This document shows positions 25,960 through 35,055 of a stretch of DNA of 64,000 nt, piece after piece. The notes beneath the pieces were generated by a model, which saw only the letters and a list, made by a program, of their open reading frames with translations, made no database searches and was not told the origin of the DNA. Both the position numbers and the translations under genes were made by a program. The stretch lies in NCBI RefSeq assembly GCF_017872555.1, contig NZ_JAEDOX010000001.1, forward strand, positions 1,488,001-1,552,000, written 5' to 3'. The stretch is from Ruegeria sp. HKCCSA071 (GTDB lineage: Bacteria > Pseudomonadota > Alphaproteobacteria > Rhodobacterales > Rhodobacteraceae). Every line of letters begins with the position of its first letter. Within the stretch, counting starts at the first letter, position 1.

Positions 25960-26280
25960 AATGCCACCTCACTAATCTCTAGCATTTCGGGGCTGGCAGC
26001 GCCCCAGCGCTAGTTGCCTGCTCTACAAACCGGGCTTCCCCCATAGGCCTGTACTAAATATGGTGCGATGTGGCGTAAGTTCTGGCAACCCTAATTATTG
26101 GGGATAACAGCAATAAGTTGTGGACAGAAGGCAACGGCGATCAAAATATTGGCGCCAGAGTCAGCTTTGTCTTGAATAAATTCTGCGACACGTCAGAATA
26201 CACAGCACCGCACAATCCGGGCTGGATTGCGCGGCGTTATGCTTTGTCCGAAAATTGTGGAAACAGGGAGCGCCGGGGCG
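25960..26280. other. Intergenic region with DnaA-box-like motifs
   Basis: No protein is seen in these 320 bases. A leftward promoter for ybjN is possible (TTGCCA near 26090, CACCAT near 26065, 17 bases apart). Around 26099-26126 lie TGGGGATAA (TTATCCCCA on the other strand, one mismatch to the DnaA box) and TTGTGGACA (resembling TGTCCACAA), and near 26254 an ATTGTGGAA. The stretch is more A+T-rich than its surroundings. I do not call an origin. Confidence 0.3.
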
Positions 26281-26529
26281 TTATTTGTCCAGTTTCGCCT
26301 CGAGCGCGGCGATGCGGGCTTCGAGTGCCGCATTTTCCTCGCGTGCCTTCTGGGCCATGGCGCGCACGGCGTCAAATTCTTCGCGGGTGACGAAATCGCG
26401 GTCGGCCAACCAGCGGTCGATCATCGACTTCATCGCGTTTTCAGCCTCTTCCCGCGCGCCCTGCGCCACGCCCATGGCGTTGGTCATCAGTTGGGACACG
26501 TCATCCAGGATTTTGTTGCGGGTCTGCAT
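26281..26529 (-). CDS. ubiK: Accessory factor UbiK family protein
   Basis: This 82-residue protein has the BMFP/YqiC layout: an amphipathic N-terminal part (KILDDVSQLMTNAMGVAQGAREEAENAMKSMIDRWLADRDFVTREEFDAV) and a C-terminal coiled coil with heptads (about residues 55-82) that trimerises the family. UbiK assists ubiquinone synthesis together with UbiJ under oxic conditions in enterobacteria. The function here is by family only. It is divergent from lgt, with 97 bases between. Confidence 0.88.
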   Translation of the reverse strand: MQTRNKILDDVSQLMTNAMGVAQGAREEAENAMKSMIDRWLADRDFVTREEFDAVRAMAQKAREENAALEARIAALEAKLDK

Positions 26530-26626
26530 ATCTGTTCTCCGATCTCGCGGTTTACCTGTATATGGGCAAAGAATGGCGCGGGCTCAAGGTTGACTTGACC
26601 TGCAAACCCCGGGCAATGAGACGCAC

Positions 26627-27517
26627 ATGCAAGCTGTTCTGAATTTCCCCGATCTGTCGCCCGAACTGTTCTCGATCCCGCTGTTCGGGATGGAGTTCGC
26701 GTTAAGGTGGTATGCGCTGGCCTATATCGCGGGCATCCTGATCGCGTGGCGGCTGGCTGTTGTGGCGTTGCGCCGCCCAGCGCTCTGGCCTGCGGATGGC
26801 CCGCCGATGAAGCCCGAGCAGCTGGAGGATCTGGTCACCTGGATCATTCTGGGTGTGATTCTGGGTGGGCGGCTGGGCTTTGTGCTGTTCTATCAACCGG
26901 CTTATTACCTGTCGCACCCGCTGGAGATCGTGAAGGTCTGGCAAGGCGGCATGGCCTTTCATGGCGGATTGCTGGGCGTGATCCTTGCGTCGTACCTGTT
27001 TGCACGACGGCACCGTATCCCCGCCCTGTCGCTGGGGGATCTGGTCGCCTACACCGTTCCGCCCGGATTGCTGCTGGGGCGGCTGGCCAATTTCGTCAAT
27101 GCCGAGCTGTGGGGCCGCCCGAGCGAGCGGCCCTGGGCTGTCATCTTTCCTGGATATGCTGCGCAGGATTGCCCCGGCGTGGTCGCAGGCATGTGCGCCC
27201 GGCACCCGTCGCAGCTGTATGAGGCCGCGCTGGAGGGTGTGTTGCTGGGGGCGGTACTGCTGTGGCTGGTCTATCGGCGCGGCGGTTTTCGCACACCGGG
27301 CCTAGTCATGGGGACGTTCCTTGCGGGCTACGGCGCGTCGCGCTTTATCGTCGAGTTCTTTCGCCAGCCGGATTCGCAGTTCGTATCGCCCGGCAATCCG
27401 CTGGGGCTGGCCTGGCATGTGGGCGGGTACGGGCTGACCATGGGGCAGTTCCTGTCGCTGCCGATGATCGCGCTTGGTCTGTGGTTTGCCCTGCGTGCGC
27501 GGCGGCAGGCGGCATGA
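26627..27517 (+). CDS. lgt: Prolipoprotein diacylglyceryl transferase
   Basis: This 296-residue inner-membrane enzyme transfers diacylglycerol from phosphatidylglycerol to the lipobox Cys of prolipoproteins. About seven helices are visible. Signature pieces are [12 protein letters not shown] near the start, [14 protein letters not shown] (the catalytic His region), [15 protein letters not shown] with the conserved Arg/Asn, and RHPSQLYEA. It opens a three-gene unit with ATGA overlaps to the methyltransferase and pgeF. Confidence 0.96.
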   Translation: MQAVLNFPDLSPELFSIPLFGMEFALRWYALAYIAGILIAWRLAVVALRRPALWPADGPPMKPEQLEDLVTWIILGVILGGRLGFVLFYQPAYYLSHPLEIVKVWQGGMAFHGGLLGVILASYLFARRHRIPALSLGDLVAYTVPPGLLLGRLANFVNAELWGRPSERPWAVIFPGYAAQDCPGVVAGMCARHPSQLYEAALEGVLLGAVLLWLVYRRGGFRTPGLVMGTFLAGYGASRFIVEFFRQPDSQFVSPGNPLGLAWHVGGYGLTMGQFLSLPMIALGLWFALRARRQAA

Positions 27518-28581
27518 GCCTGACCGATCATCTGGTCGCCCGCATCCGGCAGGATGGACCGATGAGCGTGGCAGATTTCATGGGAGAATGCCTGCTGCAT
27601 CCGACGCTGGGCTATTACACGACCCGTGATCCGCTGGGGGTTGCAGGGGATTTCACCACAGCGCCGGAAATCAGCCAGATGTTCGGGGAGCTGGTCGGGC
27701 TATGCCTTGCGCAGAGCTGGATGGATCAGGGTCGGCCCGCACCGTTTGCCCTATGCGAGCTGGGGCCGGGGCGTGGTACCCTGATGGCCGATATTCTGCG
27801 CGCCACACGGTCAGTACCCGGATTTCACGAGGCAGCGCAGGTTGTACTGGTTGAAGCATCGCCTGTATTGAAACAGGTGCAGGCGGCAACGCTGAAGGAT
27901 TACGACGCGGTCTGGATTGCAACGATCGCCGACCTGCCCGACCAGCCGCTGTTGCTGGTGGCCAACGAGTTCTTTGATGCCCTGCCCATCCGCCAGTTTC
28001 AGCGTGACGGTACGGGCTGGCGCGAGCGTCTGGTGGGTGAGCGTGACGGTGGGTTGACTTTCGGACTGGGCGCAATCGGGCCGCAGGTGGCGTTGAATGA
28101 CAGGCTGTCGGACACCAAGGACGGTGATCTGGTCGAACTGTGTGTTGCTGCAATTCCGATTCTAACCGTGATCGCAGGACGGATCGCCAGCCATGGCGGC
28201 GCGGCGCTGATTGTGGATTATGGTGACTGGCATTCGCTGGGCGATACCTTGCAGGCCCTGCAAAACCACGAACATTCCGATCCTCTGGTATCGCCCGGTC
28301 AGGCCGATTTGACCGCGCATTTGGATTTTGAGCCTTTGGCCGTTGCGACCCGCGCCTGTGGGTGCAGGCATACGCGCCTGACACCGCAGGGCCTCTTCCT
28401 TGAACGGCTGGGGATCACCGCCCGCGCGCAAGCCCTGTCCAAGGCGCTGAGCGGTTCCGAGCTGGATGCGCTGATTGCCGCGCATCGGCGGTTGACGCAT
28501 CCTGATGAAATGGGAAATCTGTTCAAGGTGATGGGCCTTTTCCCGGCCTATGCCGCCCCACCACCAGGATTGGAACCATGA
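27514..28581 (+). CDS. SAM-dependent methyltransferase, NDUFAF7/MidA family
   Basis: This 355-residue protein matches the COG1565 (DUF185) family. It has an N-terminal [34 protein letters not shown], then the SAM motif [18 protein letters not shown] (about 80-97) and [13 protein letters not shown]. The human member NDUFAF7 dimethylates an Arg of complex I subunit NDUFS2, and alphaproteobacterial members may do the same to NuoD; that substrate is inference. Its ATG overlaps the lgt stop and its stop overlaps the pgeF start. Confidence 0.9.
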   Translation: MSLTDHLVARIRQDGPMSVADFMGECLLHPTLGYYTTRDPLGVAGDFTTAPEISQMFGELVGLCLAQSWMDQGRPAPFALCELGPGRGTLMADILRATRSVPGFHEAAQVVLVEASPVLKQVQAATLKDYDAVWIATIADLPDQPLLLVANEFFDALPIRQFQRDGTGWRERLVGERDGGLTFGLGAIGPQVALNDRLSDTKDGDLVELCVAAIPILTVIAGRIASHGGAALIVDYGDWHSLGDTLQALQNHEHSDPLVSPGQADLTAHLDFEPLAVATRACGCRHTRLTPQGLFLERLGITARAQALSKALSGSELDALIAAHRRLTHPDEMGNLFKVMGLFPAYAAPPPGLEP

Positions 28582-29336
28582 CGCTGGAAATTCTGACCTC
28601 GGACCTGCTGTCGCCATTTCGCCATGGGTTCTTTACCCGTCGCGGCGGCGCGTCTTCAGGAATTTTCAGCGGGTTGAACTGTGGTCAGGGGTCCTCGGAT
28701 CAAACCGAGATTGTCGCGCTGAATCGGCGGCGGGTGGCCGACGCGATGGAGGTGGACCCCGAGGCAATGGTCGCGGTACATCAGGTTCATTCGCCAACGG
28801 TTCTGACAGTCAAAGCCCCGGTTGAAGGTGAAAAGCCCAAAGCGGATGCCATTGTCACAGCAACACCCGGTCTGGCCCTGACGATCCTGACGGCCGATTG
28901 CCAGCCGGTTCTGTTCGCCGATCCCGATGCGCATGTGATCGGTGCCGCCCATGCCGGGTGGCGCGGCGCGCTGGACGGTGTTCTGGAGGCAACGCTGGAC
29001 GCGATGGAGGCGCTGGGGGCCGACCGCAGCAATATCTGCGCCGTGATCGGACCCAGTATTTCGCAGCGCGCGTACGAGGTGGGGCCAGAGTTTCTGGACG
29101 CGTTCCTTGCGGATTCGCCGGACAACAGCCGCTTTTTTGCCAATGGTGAAAGTGACCGCCTGCAATTTGATCTACCCGCCTTCGGGCTGCACCGGCTGCG
29201 GCAGGCGGGAATCGGACAGGCCGAGTGGACCCGGCACTGCACCTATTCCGACCCCGACAGGTTCTATTCCTATCGCCGGTCAACACACGCGAACGAGGTC
29301 GATTACGGGCGGCTGATTTCCGTCATAAGATTGTGA
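28578..29336 (+). CDS. pgeF: Peptidoglycan editing factor PgeF (YfiH/DUF152 family)
   Basis: This 252-residue protein has the metal-binding motifs of the family: AVHQVHS, LTADCQPVLFAD (Cys) and GAAHAGWRGALDG (His), with a C-terminal RFYSYRR. Members have been annotated as laccase/polyphenol oxidase and purine nucleoside phosphorylase; in E. coli YfiH removes wrongly built peptidoglycan precursors carrying Ser. The exact activity here is not decided by sequence. Its start overlaps the methyltransferase stop. Confidence 0.9.
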   Translation: MTLEILTSDLLSPFRHGFFTRRGGASSGIFSGLNCGQGSSDQTEIVALNRRRVADAMEVDPEAMVAVHQVHSPTVLTVKAPVEGEKPKADAIVTATPGLALTILTADCQPVLFADPDAHVIGAAHAGWRGALDGVLEATLDAMEALGADRSNICAVIGPSISQRAYEVGPEFLDAFLADSPDNSRFFANGESDRLQFDLPAFGLHRLRQAGIGQAEWTRHCTYSDPDRFYSYRRSTHANEVDYGRLISVIRL

Positions 29337-29606
29337 TCTTCGTCCAGATTTAGGTGCCCTGCCACTTTTCCGCCACATTTTTTGTGTTGATTGGGCATCA
29401 GAATCGTAACGAGTTTTTGCCAGTCATCAGATCGTTATCTGACGTTCGAAAATCGGGCGCTGGCGTGTTGAGTGGGAGGTCCATCTGACTTCATCTTTCT
29501 GTCCGCAAATCTTCCCGGATAAGCCTTATCCCTGCCGCAAACGCGCGTCACAAAAGGTTTACAGAGGACATGGGGAGGAAATCCCCGTTCAGAGCAGGAC
29601 CAGAAA
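29337..29606. other. Intergenic region before the small basic peptide gene
   Basis: No protein coding is supported. An inverted repeat TCAGAT-CGTT-ATCTGA lies at 29427-29442 and could be an operator or an RNA hairpin. The last 40 bases are purine-rich and hold the ribosome binding site of the next gene. A TTGATT at 29388 could be a -35, without a convincing -10. Confidence 0.3.
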
Positions 29607-29735
29607 ATGAAAACCAAATCACGCTTTCTGAAAGCCATGGTCGCCGCCACTCGGGACCAGGACCTGGAAATGCCGTGGAAACGGGTAACAAGCAATTCTG
29701 TCAGGGTCGCCAGCCGCATCGCGGCACGACGCTGA
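29607..29735 (+). CDS. Small basic peptide (42 residues)
   Basis: An ATG with AGGA six bases upstream opens a 42-residue frame that begins Met-Lys-Thr-Lys-Ser-Arg-Phe-Leu-Lys, has a central MPWKR and ends in an Arg-rich tail. It has no membrane segment. Short proteins starting in this way and carrying a 'MPW' core seem familiar to me from Rhodobacterales genomes, but I cannot confirm this here. High charge suggests nucleic-acid or ribosome association, which is speculation. It precedes the Hint gene by 330 bases. Confidence 0.55.
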   Translation: MKTKSRFLKAMVAATRDQDLEMPWKRVTSNSVRVASRIAARR

Positions 29736-30063
29736 GACAGAAAACCCAGAGACCAAGCTGCCGGTCTTATTTGGGTCAACGCGTATCAGGTTTGCTCCGG
29801 CCTGATGTATCGCGCGTCACGAGCGAGGGGTTCGTGGCTTTTTCGGAGTTGTGTGTGCGGGCAATTTCGCCCGTGAAGTACGAGTTTGTCTGGGGGGTCA
29901 ATGTGTTGACCATTGGAAAGCGAGATTTAGTCGCAATGCGGGACCGTACCGGTCGCCGCCCGAGGGTCACCCATTTGTTTCAAGGCAAAGAACCAGTTCG
30001 CCGGGCGGGTCTGTACGGGGGTACGCCGCGCCTGACCGAACATTTTGAGGGGACGGAATATTA
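29736..30063. other. Intergenic region upstream of the Hint gene
   Basis: About 330 bases without a convincing gene; the frame open across it lacks protein-like composition. An ATCAGG...CCTGAT stem near 29787-29807 and a GGGC-AATTTC-GCCC stem near 29858 could end the upstream transcript. A 16-base inverted repeat, GGTCAA-TGTG-TTGACC, lies at 29896-29911. GAGGGGACGG just before 30064 is the ribosome binding site of the Hint gene. Confidence 0.35.
29896..29911. repeat. Perfect inverted repeat, possible operator of the Hint gene
   Basis: GGTCAA-TGTG-TTGACC is a perfect six-base inverted repeat with a four-base spacer, 153 bases before the Hint start codon. Its half-site order is opposite to that of FNR sites, so it is not a standard FNR box. 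The regulator is unknown. Confidence 0.35.
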
Positions 30064-30846
30064 ATGACTATTCCAAATTCACTGGCCCGCGCGGCCAGAA
30101 ATGCAATCGAAACGTCTGTTATGCTGCGGGACGCACCGCGGCCGGTTTCCAAGCCAAAAGCCCAGCTGCGCCGCTATGAGGTCAGCAGCCTGTTGAGGAA
30201 CGGAGATGTGGTTCAGACCCGCCACATTGCGCCCGCCTTGCCAATGTTTGAAGACGCGTTTTGCGCCTTCACACGTGGATCTTTGGTAGAAACGGAACAT
30301 GGACCGATGGCAATCGAGGATCTGATGCCGGGGGATACGGTCCTGACGCAGGATGGCGCATCGGAAACCGTGTTGTGGAAGGGATCTGTCACTCTGATCC
30401 CCGGACGCGTGGATTCGCGGGGCCGGACGCGGCCGCTGACGCGGATCATGGCGGATACGTTCGGGATGCAAAAGCCAATGTCGGGTGTCATTGCCGGCCC
30501 GGCGGCGCGAATCGTGGGAACACCCGCGCATTTGCGGCACCTGCATGGGGGGCAGCCGATTCTTACACCCGTGTCCGAATTTCAGGACGGGATGGGTGTC
30601 ATTGAAACAATGCCGCCGACCCCCGTTGAACTGTTTCACATTTGTTTAAAACGCCATTCCGTTATTCGCGTAGATGGATTACAGTTCGAAACATATCATC
30701 CAGGTGTGAATGCGGTTCGCATGATCAGCCACTCGCTTCGGTCGATCTATCTGAACCTGTTCGCGCATATCGAGTCGCTGAACGATTTCGGCCCGCTGCT
30801 GATGCCGCGCGCCGGAGATGGTGAGATTGACGCGATGACGGCCTGA
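30064..30846 (+). CDS. Hint_2 domain protein
   Basis: This 260-residue protein has a Hedgehog/intein-like domain. The N-terminal block is Cys67-Ala-Phe-Thr-Arg-Gly-Ser-Leu-Val followed by PMAIEDLMPGDTVLT and VLWKGS. There is a middle TPAHLRH (His region) and a C-terminal FHICLKRHSVIRVDGLQFETYHPG, typical of the Hint_2 family in roseobacters. Hint domains self-cleave by an acyl shift at the first Cys. The 66 residues before Cys67 would be the released part if active. No secretion repeat or RTX domain is fused, unlike larger family members. Function unknown. Confidence 0.8.
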   Translation: MTIPNSLARAARNAIETSVMLRDAPRPVSKPKAQLRRYEVSSLLRNGDVVQTRHIAPALPMFEDAFCAFTRGSLVETEHGPMAIEDLMPGDTVLTQDGASETVLWKGSVTLIPGRVDSRGRTRPLTRIMADTFGMQKPMSGVIAGPAARIVGTPAHLRHLHGGQPILTPVSEFQDGMGVIETMPPTPVELFHICLKRHSVIRVDGLQFETYHPGVNAVRMISHSLRSIYLNLFAHIESLNDFGPLLMPRAGDGEIDAMTA

Positions 30847-30965
30847 GCATGATTGTGATTACTGCATTATGGGGGGCATCATGCAGCTGGTAATAAGTTG
30901 GGTTCTATCCCTTGCGGTGGCAGCACTGTTGCCACCAATCACCGCGCAACCAAAACGTGTTGGCG
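30847..30965. other. Short region with hairpin between convergent genes
   Basis: A GGTGGCA-N7-TGCCACC hairpin at 30915-30935 separates the rightward Hint gene from the leftward Lrp gene. It has no T-tract on either strand, so it is at best a weak terminator. The rest shows nothing. Confidence 0.35.
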
Positions 30966-31466
30966 TTACGCCGTCCGGTTCATACGTTCTTCCAGAACGT
31001 CGAACGGCACGCCTGGCTCGTCTTTTGCGCCGCGAATAACGAGCGATGTCTTGACGCTGGCCACGTTTGGCGTGGTCAGCAACTCGCCCGTCAGAAACTG
31101 CTGAAAGCTGCTCAGGTCAGGTGCGACGCATTTCAGGATGAAGTCCACTTCGCCGTTCAGCATGTGGCATTCGCGGACCAATGGCCATTCGCGGCAGCGG
31201 CCTTCGAATGCGCGCAGTTCGACTTCGGCCTGGCTGTCCAGACCGACCATGGCAAATACCTGGACCTCGAACCCCAACTCGCGTGAGTTGACCTCGGCGT
31301 GATAGCCGGTGATGAAGCCGGATTCTTCGAGTGTGCGCACCCGGCGCAGACAGGGCGGGGCCGAGATTCCGACCCGTTTTGCCAGCTCGACATTGGTCAT
31401 ACGACCGTCCGCCTGCAGTTCCGCCAGAATCTTGCGATCGATATCATCCAGCCGAGTCGTGACCAT
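30966..31466 (-). CDS. Lrp/AsnC family transcriptional regulator
   Basis: This 166-residue protein has an N-terminal winged HTH (LDDIDRKILAELQADGRMTNVELAKRVGISAPPCLRRVRTLEESGFI) and a C-terminal RAM (ligand-binding, oligomerising) domain with GEVDFILKCVAPDLSSFQQFL. Family members sense amino acids and act on metabolic genes. ATG 31466 is preferred, with AGGAG seven bases upstream; a TTG one codon earlier is possible. Divergent from trxB by 226 bases, so trxB may be a target, but that is only positional. Confidence 0.93.
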   Translation of the reverse strand: MVTTRLDDIDRKILAELQADGRMTNVELAKRVGISAPPCLRRVRTLEESGFITGYHAEVNSRELGFEVQVFAMVGLDSQAEVELRAFEGRCREWPLVRECHMLNGEVDFILKCVAPDLSSFQQFLTGELLTTPNVASVKTSLVIRGAKDEPGVPFDVLEERMNRTA

Positions 31467-31620
31467 CAAATGCTCCTGATTTTTCGGTTCTTATATCAGC
31501 ACCCCACACGCGCGCAATAATGTTTCGCAGATGCGCAATTTTCTTTGTTTCCTTTTCGCCTTCTCCCGGTGAACCCGGGGCGCCCCTGCCCGAGAGGGCC
31601 TGAACAGTAAGGGGCTTTAA

Positions 31621-32634
<1,014 letters not shown>

Positions 32635-32637
32635 TAC

Positions 32638-33087
32638 ATGCTTGAATTCTCTGGCCCTGTCTGGAGAATTCTGTTTGCGTCGCAGGCAGCGACCCCATTG
32701 CTGCCTGCCCGTGCGCCCGTGGGGCGCTTTCACCATTCCGGACAGTTCGGGCTTTATGCCTCGCTCAGCGCCGAAGGCGCTTCGGTCGCCATCCGTCGCT
32801 ACGTCTCGAGGGATGATCCCGACCGGGTGGTTCAAAGGTTTCTGGTGGAAAACACGCGGTTGGCGGACTACCGCGGGCAGACGGCAGCCTCGGTGATCTG
32901 GCAGGATATTCGCGCGACGGGGGCCCCTTCCCCGACATGGTCTTTTTCAGATAAAGCGCGGGCACTGGGGGCGGACGGCTTGATCTACAGCTCGCGCTCG
33001 CGCCCTGACCTCAGCCATCTGGTGCTGTTTTGTGCGGACAAGATATCAATTCAATCCCAACACCCCGCCACCCACTGGCAGGCCTAG
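32638..33087 (+). CDS. RES domain protein
   Basis: This 149-residue protein shows the RES pattern: an N-terminal VWR, VGRFHHSGQFGLYASLSAEGASVA with the conserved Arg, Tyr and Glu, and WSFSDKARALGADGLIYSSRSRPDLSHLVLF with the conserved Ser region. RES proteins resemble ADP-ribosyltransferases; several degrade NAD+ and act as toxins paired with an Xre-type antitoxin. Here no Xre or MbcA gene is next to it; instead it follows trxB by three bases and appears co-transcribed. It may be a solitary, tamed or non-toxic member. Confidence 0.75.
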   Translation: MLEFSGPVWRILFASQAATPLLPARAPVGRFHHSGQFGLYASLSAEGASVAIRRYVSRDDPDRVVQRFLVENTRLADYRGQTAASVIWQDIRATGAPSPTWSFSDKARALGADGLIYSSRSRPDLSHLVLFCADKISIQSQHPATHWQA

Positions 33088-33158
33088 ATTTGCACCCGAA
33101 GCCTTGACCTGACCGCGAACGTCCTCGCAAAGTCCAACCACGGCGAACAGCGATACAG

Positions 33159-34859
33159 GTGGTATTCTTGAAGAGCGCTTTGTGGCGTGGCGGTTGGGCA
33201 ACCCGGCTTCGGATCGGCAGCGGGTTGGTTCTGTTTGCTTTCGCTTTCTTCCATTTTATCAACATCGGGATGGGCCTGTTTCACACCGATTATCTGCACG
33301 GGATGCAGGACGGTCGAACAGCGGTGACGCGGCACATCCTTTTGAGCGTGCTGCTTTATGCAGCGCTGTTCACACATGCCGGTCTGGCGCTGGCCTCGAT
33401 CGCACAGCGCCGGACCCTGCGCATGCCGTTCAGCACGGCGTTGCAGGTGGTTCTGGGTCTGCTGATACCATTGCAGCTGATCTCGCATGTCATCCAGACG
33501 CGGGTCGCGCACGAGATCTATGACGTCAATGACGAGATGGGGTACATCATCATCCTGATGTGGCCCAGCACCGTGATTTGGATGCAAAGCGCACTGTTGC
33601 TGATCGTCTGGGTGCATGGCTGTATCGGACTGCATATGTGGCTACGGCTGACAAAATGGTGGTCCAGCGCCGTACCCTATCTGATCGGTGTCGCCGTCTT
33701 CATCCCCATGTTCGCTTTGGCCGGTCTGCTGACCGAGGGTCGCCGCATCTGGTTGGATTTCGCGGATGAGTTTTTGCGGGAACAATATATCGAGCATTAC
33801 AACTGGCCCTCGCCCGAGGCGTTTCAGACCATGTTCACCGTCAAGGATAATGCCCTTCTGGCGTTCTGGCTTGCCCTGGCGGCCACGGGTCTTGTGTATA
33901 TCGGGCGCAAGCTGTGGCGGCGCAGGCATGCGGTGCGGGTGAGTTACAGCAGCGGGCCCGAGGTGGATGCCGAAAAGGGCATGACCCTGCTTGAGATTTC
34001 GCAGGCACACGGTGTGCCCCATGCGGCCTTGTGCGGCGGGAAGGGCCGTTGCACCACCTGCCGCGTCATCGTTGAAGAGGGCTCCAGCGCCCTGCCCCCG
34101 CCCGGCGATGTCGAGGCCCGCAGTCTGGCCGCTGTTGGCGCCTCACCGCAGACACGGCTGGCCTGCCAAATCCGCCCGACAGAACCGACCACCGTTTTCC
34201 GCGTTTTTCAACCGGATGGCGGGCGCATTCGCGGACATGCCAGTCAGGGGCAGGAACGAAAACTGGCCGTACTGTTTCTGGACATGCGCGGATTTACCGC
34301 CCGCACGACGGGTCAGCTGCCCTATGATATCGTGTTCCTGCTGAACCGGTTCTTCGACGCCGTCGTGCCTGCCATCACCAAGGACGGAGGTGTCGTGGAC
34401 AAATACATGGGAGACGGGTTGCTGGCGGTTTTCGAAAAACCCGATGCAGCCGCATCCGCCCGCGCCGGGTTGAAGGCTGCGATAGATATCAGCCATGCCC
34501 TCGACCGGTTCAACGAGCAGCTTGAGGCCGAAGGCAGCCCTGGCATTCGCATCGGAATGGGCCTGCACCTTGGGGATCTGGTGCTGGGAGAGATTGGCGC
34601 GCAGGGACATGCCGCGAGAACGATCATTGGCGACGCCGTCAATGTGGCCAGCCGACTGGAAAGCGAAACCAAGGCGTTGGGGGTCGAACTGCTGGTCTCA
34701 CAAGAGGTGTTGAAGGCCGCGGGCATGGACCTGCCGTCGGAGGGTATACGGTTGTTCCAGTTGCGCGGCGTTGCCGATCCGATTCCTGCCCTGCCAGTCA
34801 CCCGTGCGTCCAGGCTTGCGCCGCACACGCAAAAACAGGAACAGTCATACCCTGCATGA
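33159..34859 (+). CDS. Membrane-anchored class III nucleotidyl cyclase with ferredoxin domain (CyaC-like)
   Basis: This 566-residue fusion has three parts. Residues 1-250 form about six membrane helices rich in His (32, 42, 59, 73, 110, 118, 153, 159), like a diheme cytochrome b/succinate dehydrogenase anchor. Residues 258-345 are a [2Fe-2S] ferredoxin domain with Cys292-x5-Cys298-x2-Cys301 and Cys336. Residues 365-555 are a class III cyclase with metal-binding Asp375 and Asp419, Lys415 and Thr488 for adenine, Asn495 and Arg499 for catalysis. It would turn redox or quinone state into cAMP, as proposed for Sinorhizobium CyaC. Start is GTG at 33159 with a weak site; TTG 33168 is an alternative. 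Confidence 0.85.
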   Translation: MVFLKSALWRGGWATRLRIGSGLVLFAFAFFHFINIGMGLFHTDYLHGMQDGRTAVTRHILLSVLLYAALFTHAGLALASIAQRRTLRMPFSTALQVVLGLLIPLQLISHVIQTRVAHEIYDVNDEMGYIIILMWPSTVIWMQSALLLIVWVHGCIGLHMWLRLTKWWSSAVPYLIGVAVFIPMFALAGLLTEGRRIWLDFADEFLREQYIEHYNWPSPEAFQTMFTVKDNALLAFWLALAATGLVYIGRKLWRRRHAVRVSYSSGPEVDAEKGMTLLEISQAHGVPHAALCGGKGRCTTCRVIVEEGSSALPPPGDVEARSLAAVGASPQTRLACQIRPTEPTTVFRVFQPDGGRIRGHASQGQERKLAVLFLDMRGFTARTTGQLPYDIVFLLNRFFDAVVPAITKDGGVVDKYMGDGLLAVFEKPDAAASARAGLKAAIDISHALDRFNEQLEAEGSPGIRIGMGLHLGDLVLGEIGAQGHAARTIIGDAVNVASRLESETKALGVELLVSQEVLKAAGMDLPSEGIRLFQLRGVADPIPALPVTRASRLAPHTQKQEQSYPA

Positions 34860-35055
34860 TCGGATTATCTACGCCCAGGGGAACCAGATCATCATTTTGA
34901 TTTCAGAGTTGGAAATTCCTTCCAATCCGCGAGAAATCAGCGCATATCGTCCTTTGTTTCATTGACGCCAGTGGACTTCGCGCGACAGTCGGTGCAAATG
35001 CCCCGAAAACGCCCTTGAATCACTGGCAACACAACACTGCGATAAGAGTATTCAG
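34860..35055. promoter_or_regulatory. Upstream region of the sulfate-activation gene
   Basis: These 196 bases hold no gene. An inverted repeat TTGGAA-ATTCC-TTCCAA at 34912-34928 could be a regulator site. No clear -35/-10 pair is visible, and the ribosome binding site before ATG 35056 is weak. Confidence 0.3.

Noticed and set aside
25960..26280. Chromosomal origin of replication
   Set aside because: The DnaA-like boxes are few and imperfect, no dnaA, hemE or parAB genes are near, and skew cannot be judged from the window.
29896..29911. FNR site upstream of the Hint gene
   Set aside because: The half-sites are in reverse order (GTCAA-N4-TTGAC), so it does not match TTGAC/T-N4-A/GTCAA; kept only as an undefined inverted repeat.
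29570..30064. 164-codon open frame overlapping the small basic peptide and running to the Hint gene
   Set aside because: Its composition is erratic, it lacks a good ribosome binding site in its own frame, and it overlaps a better small gene.
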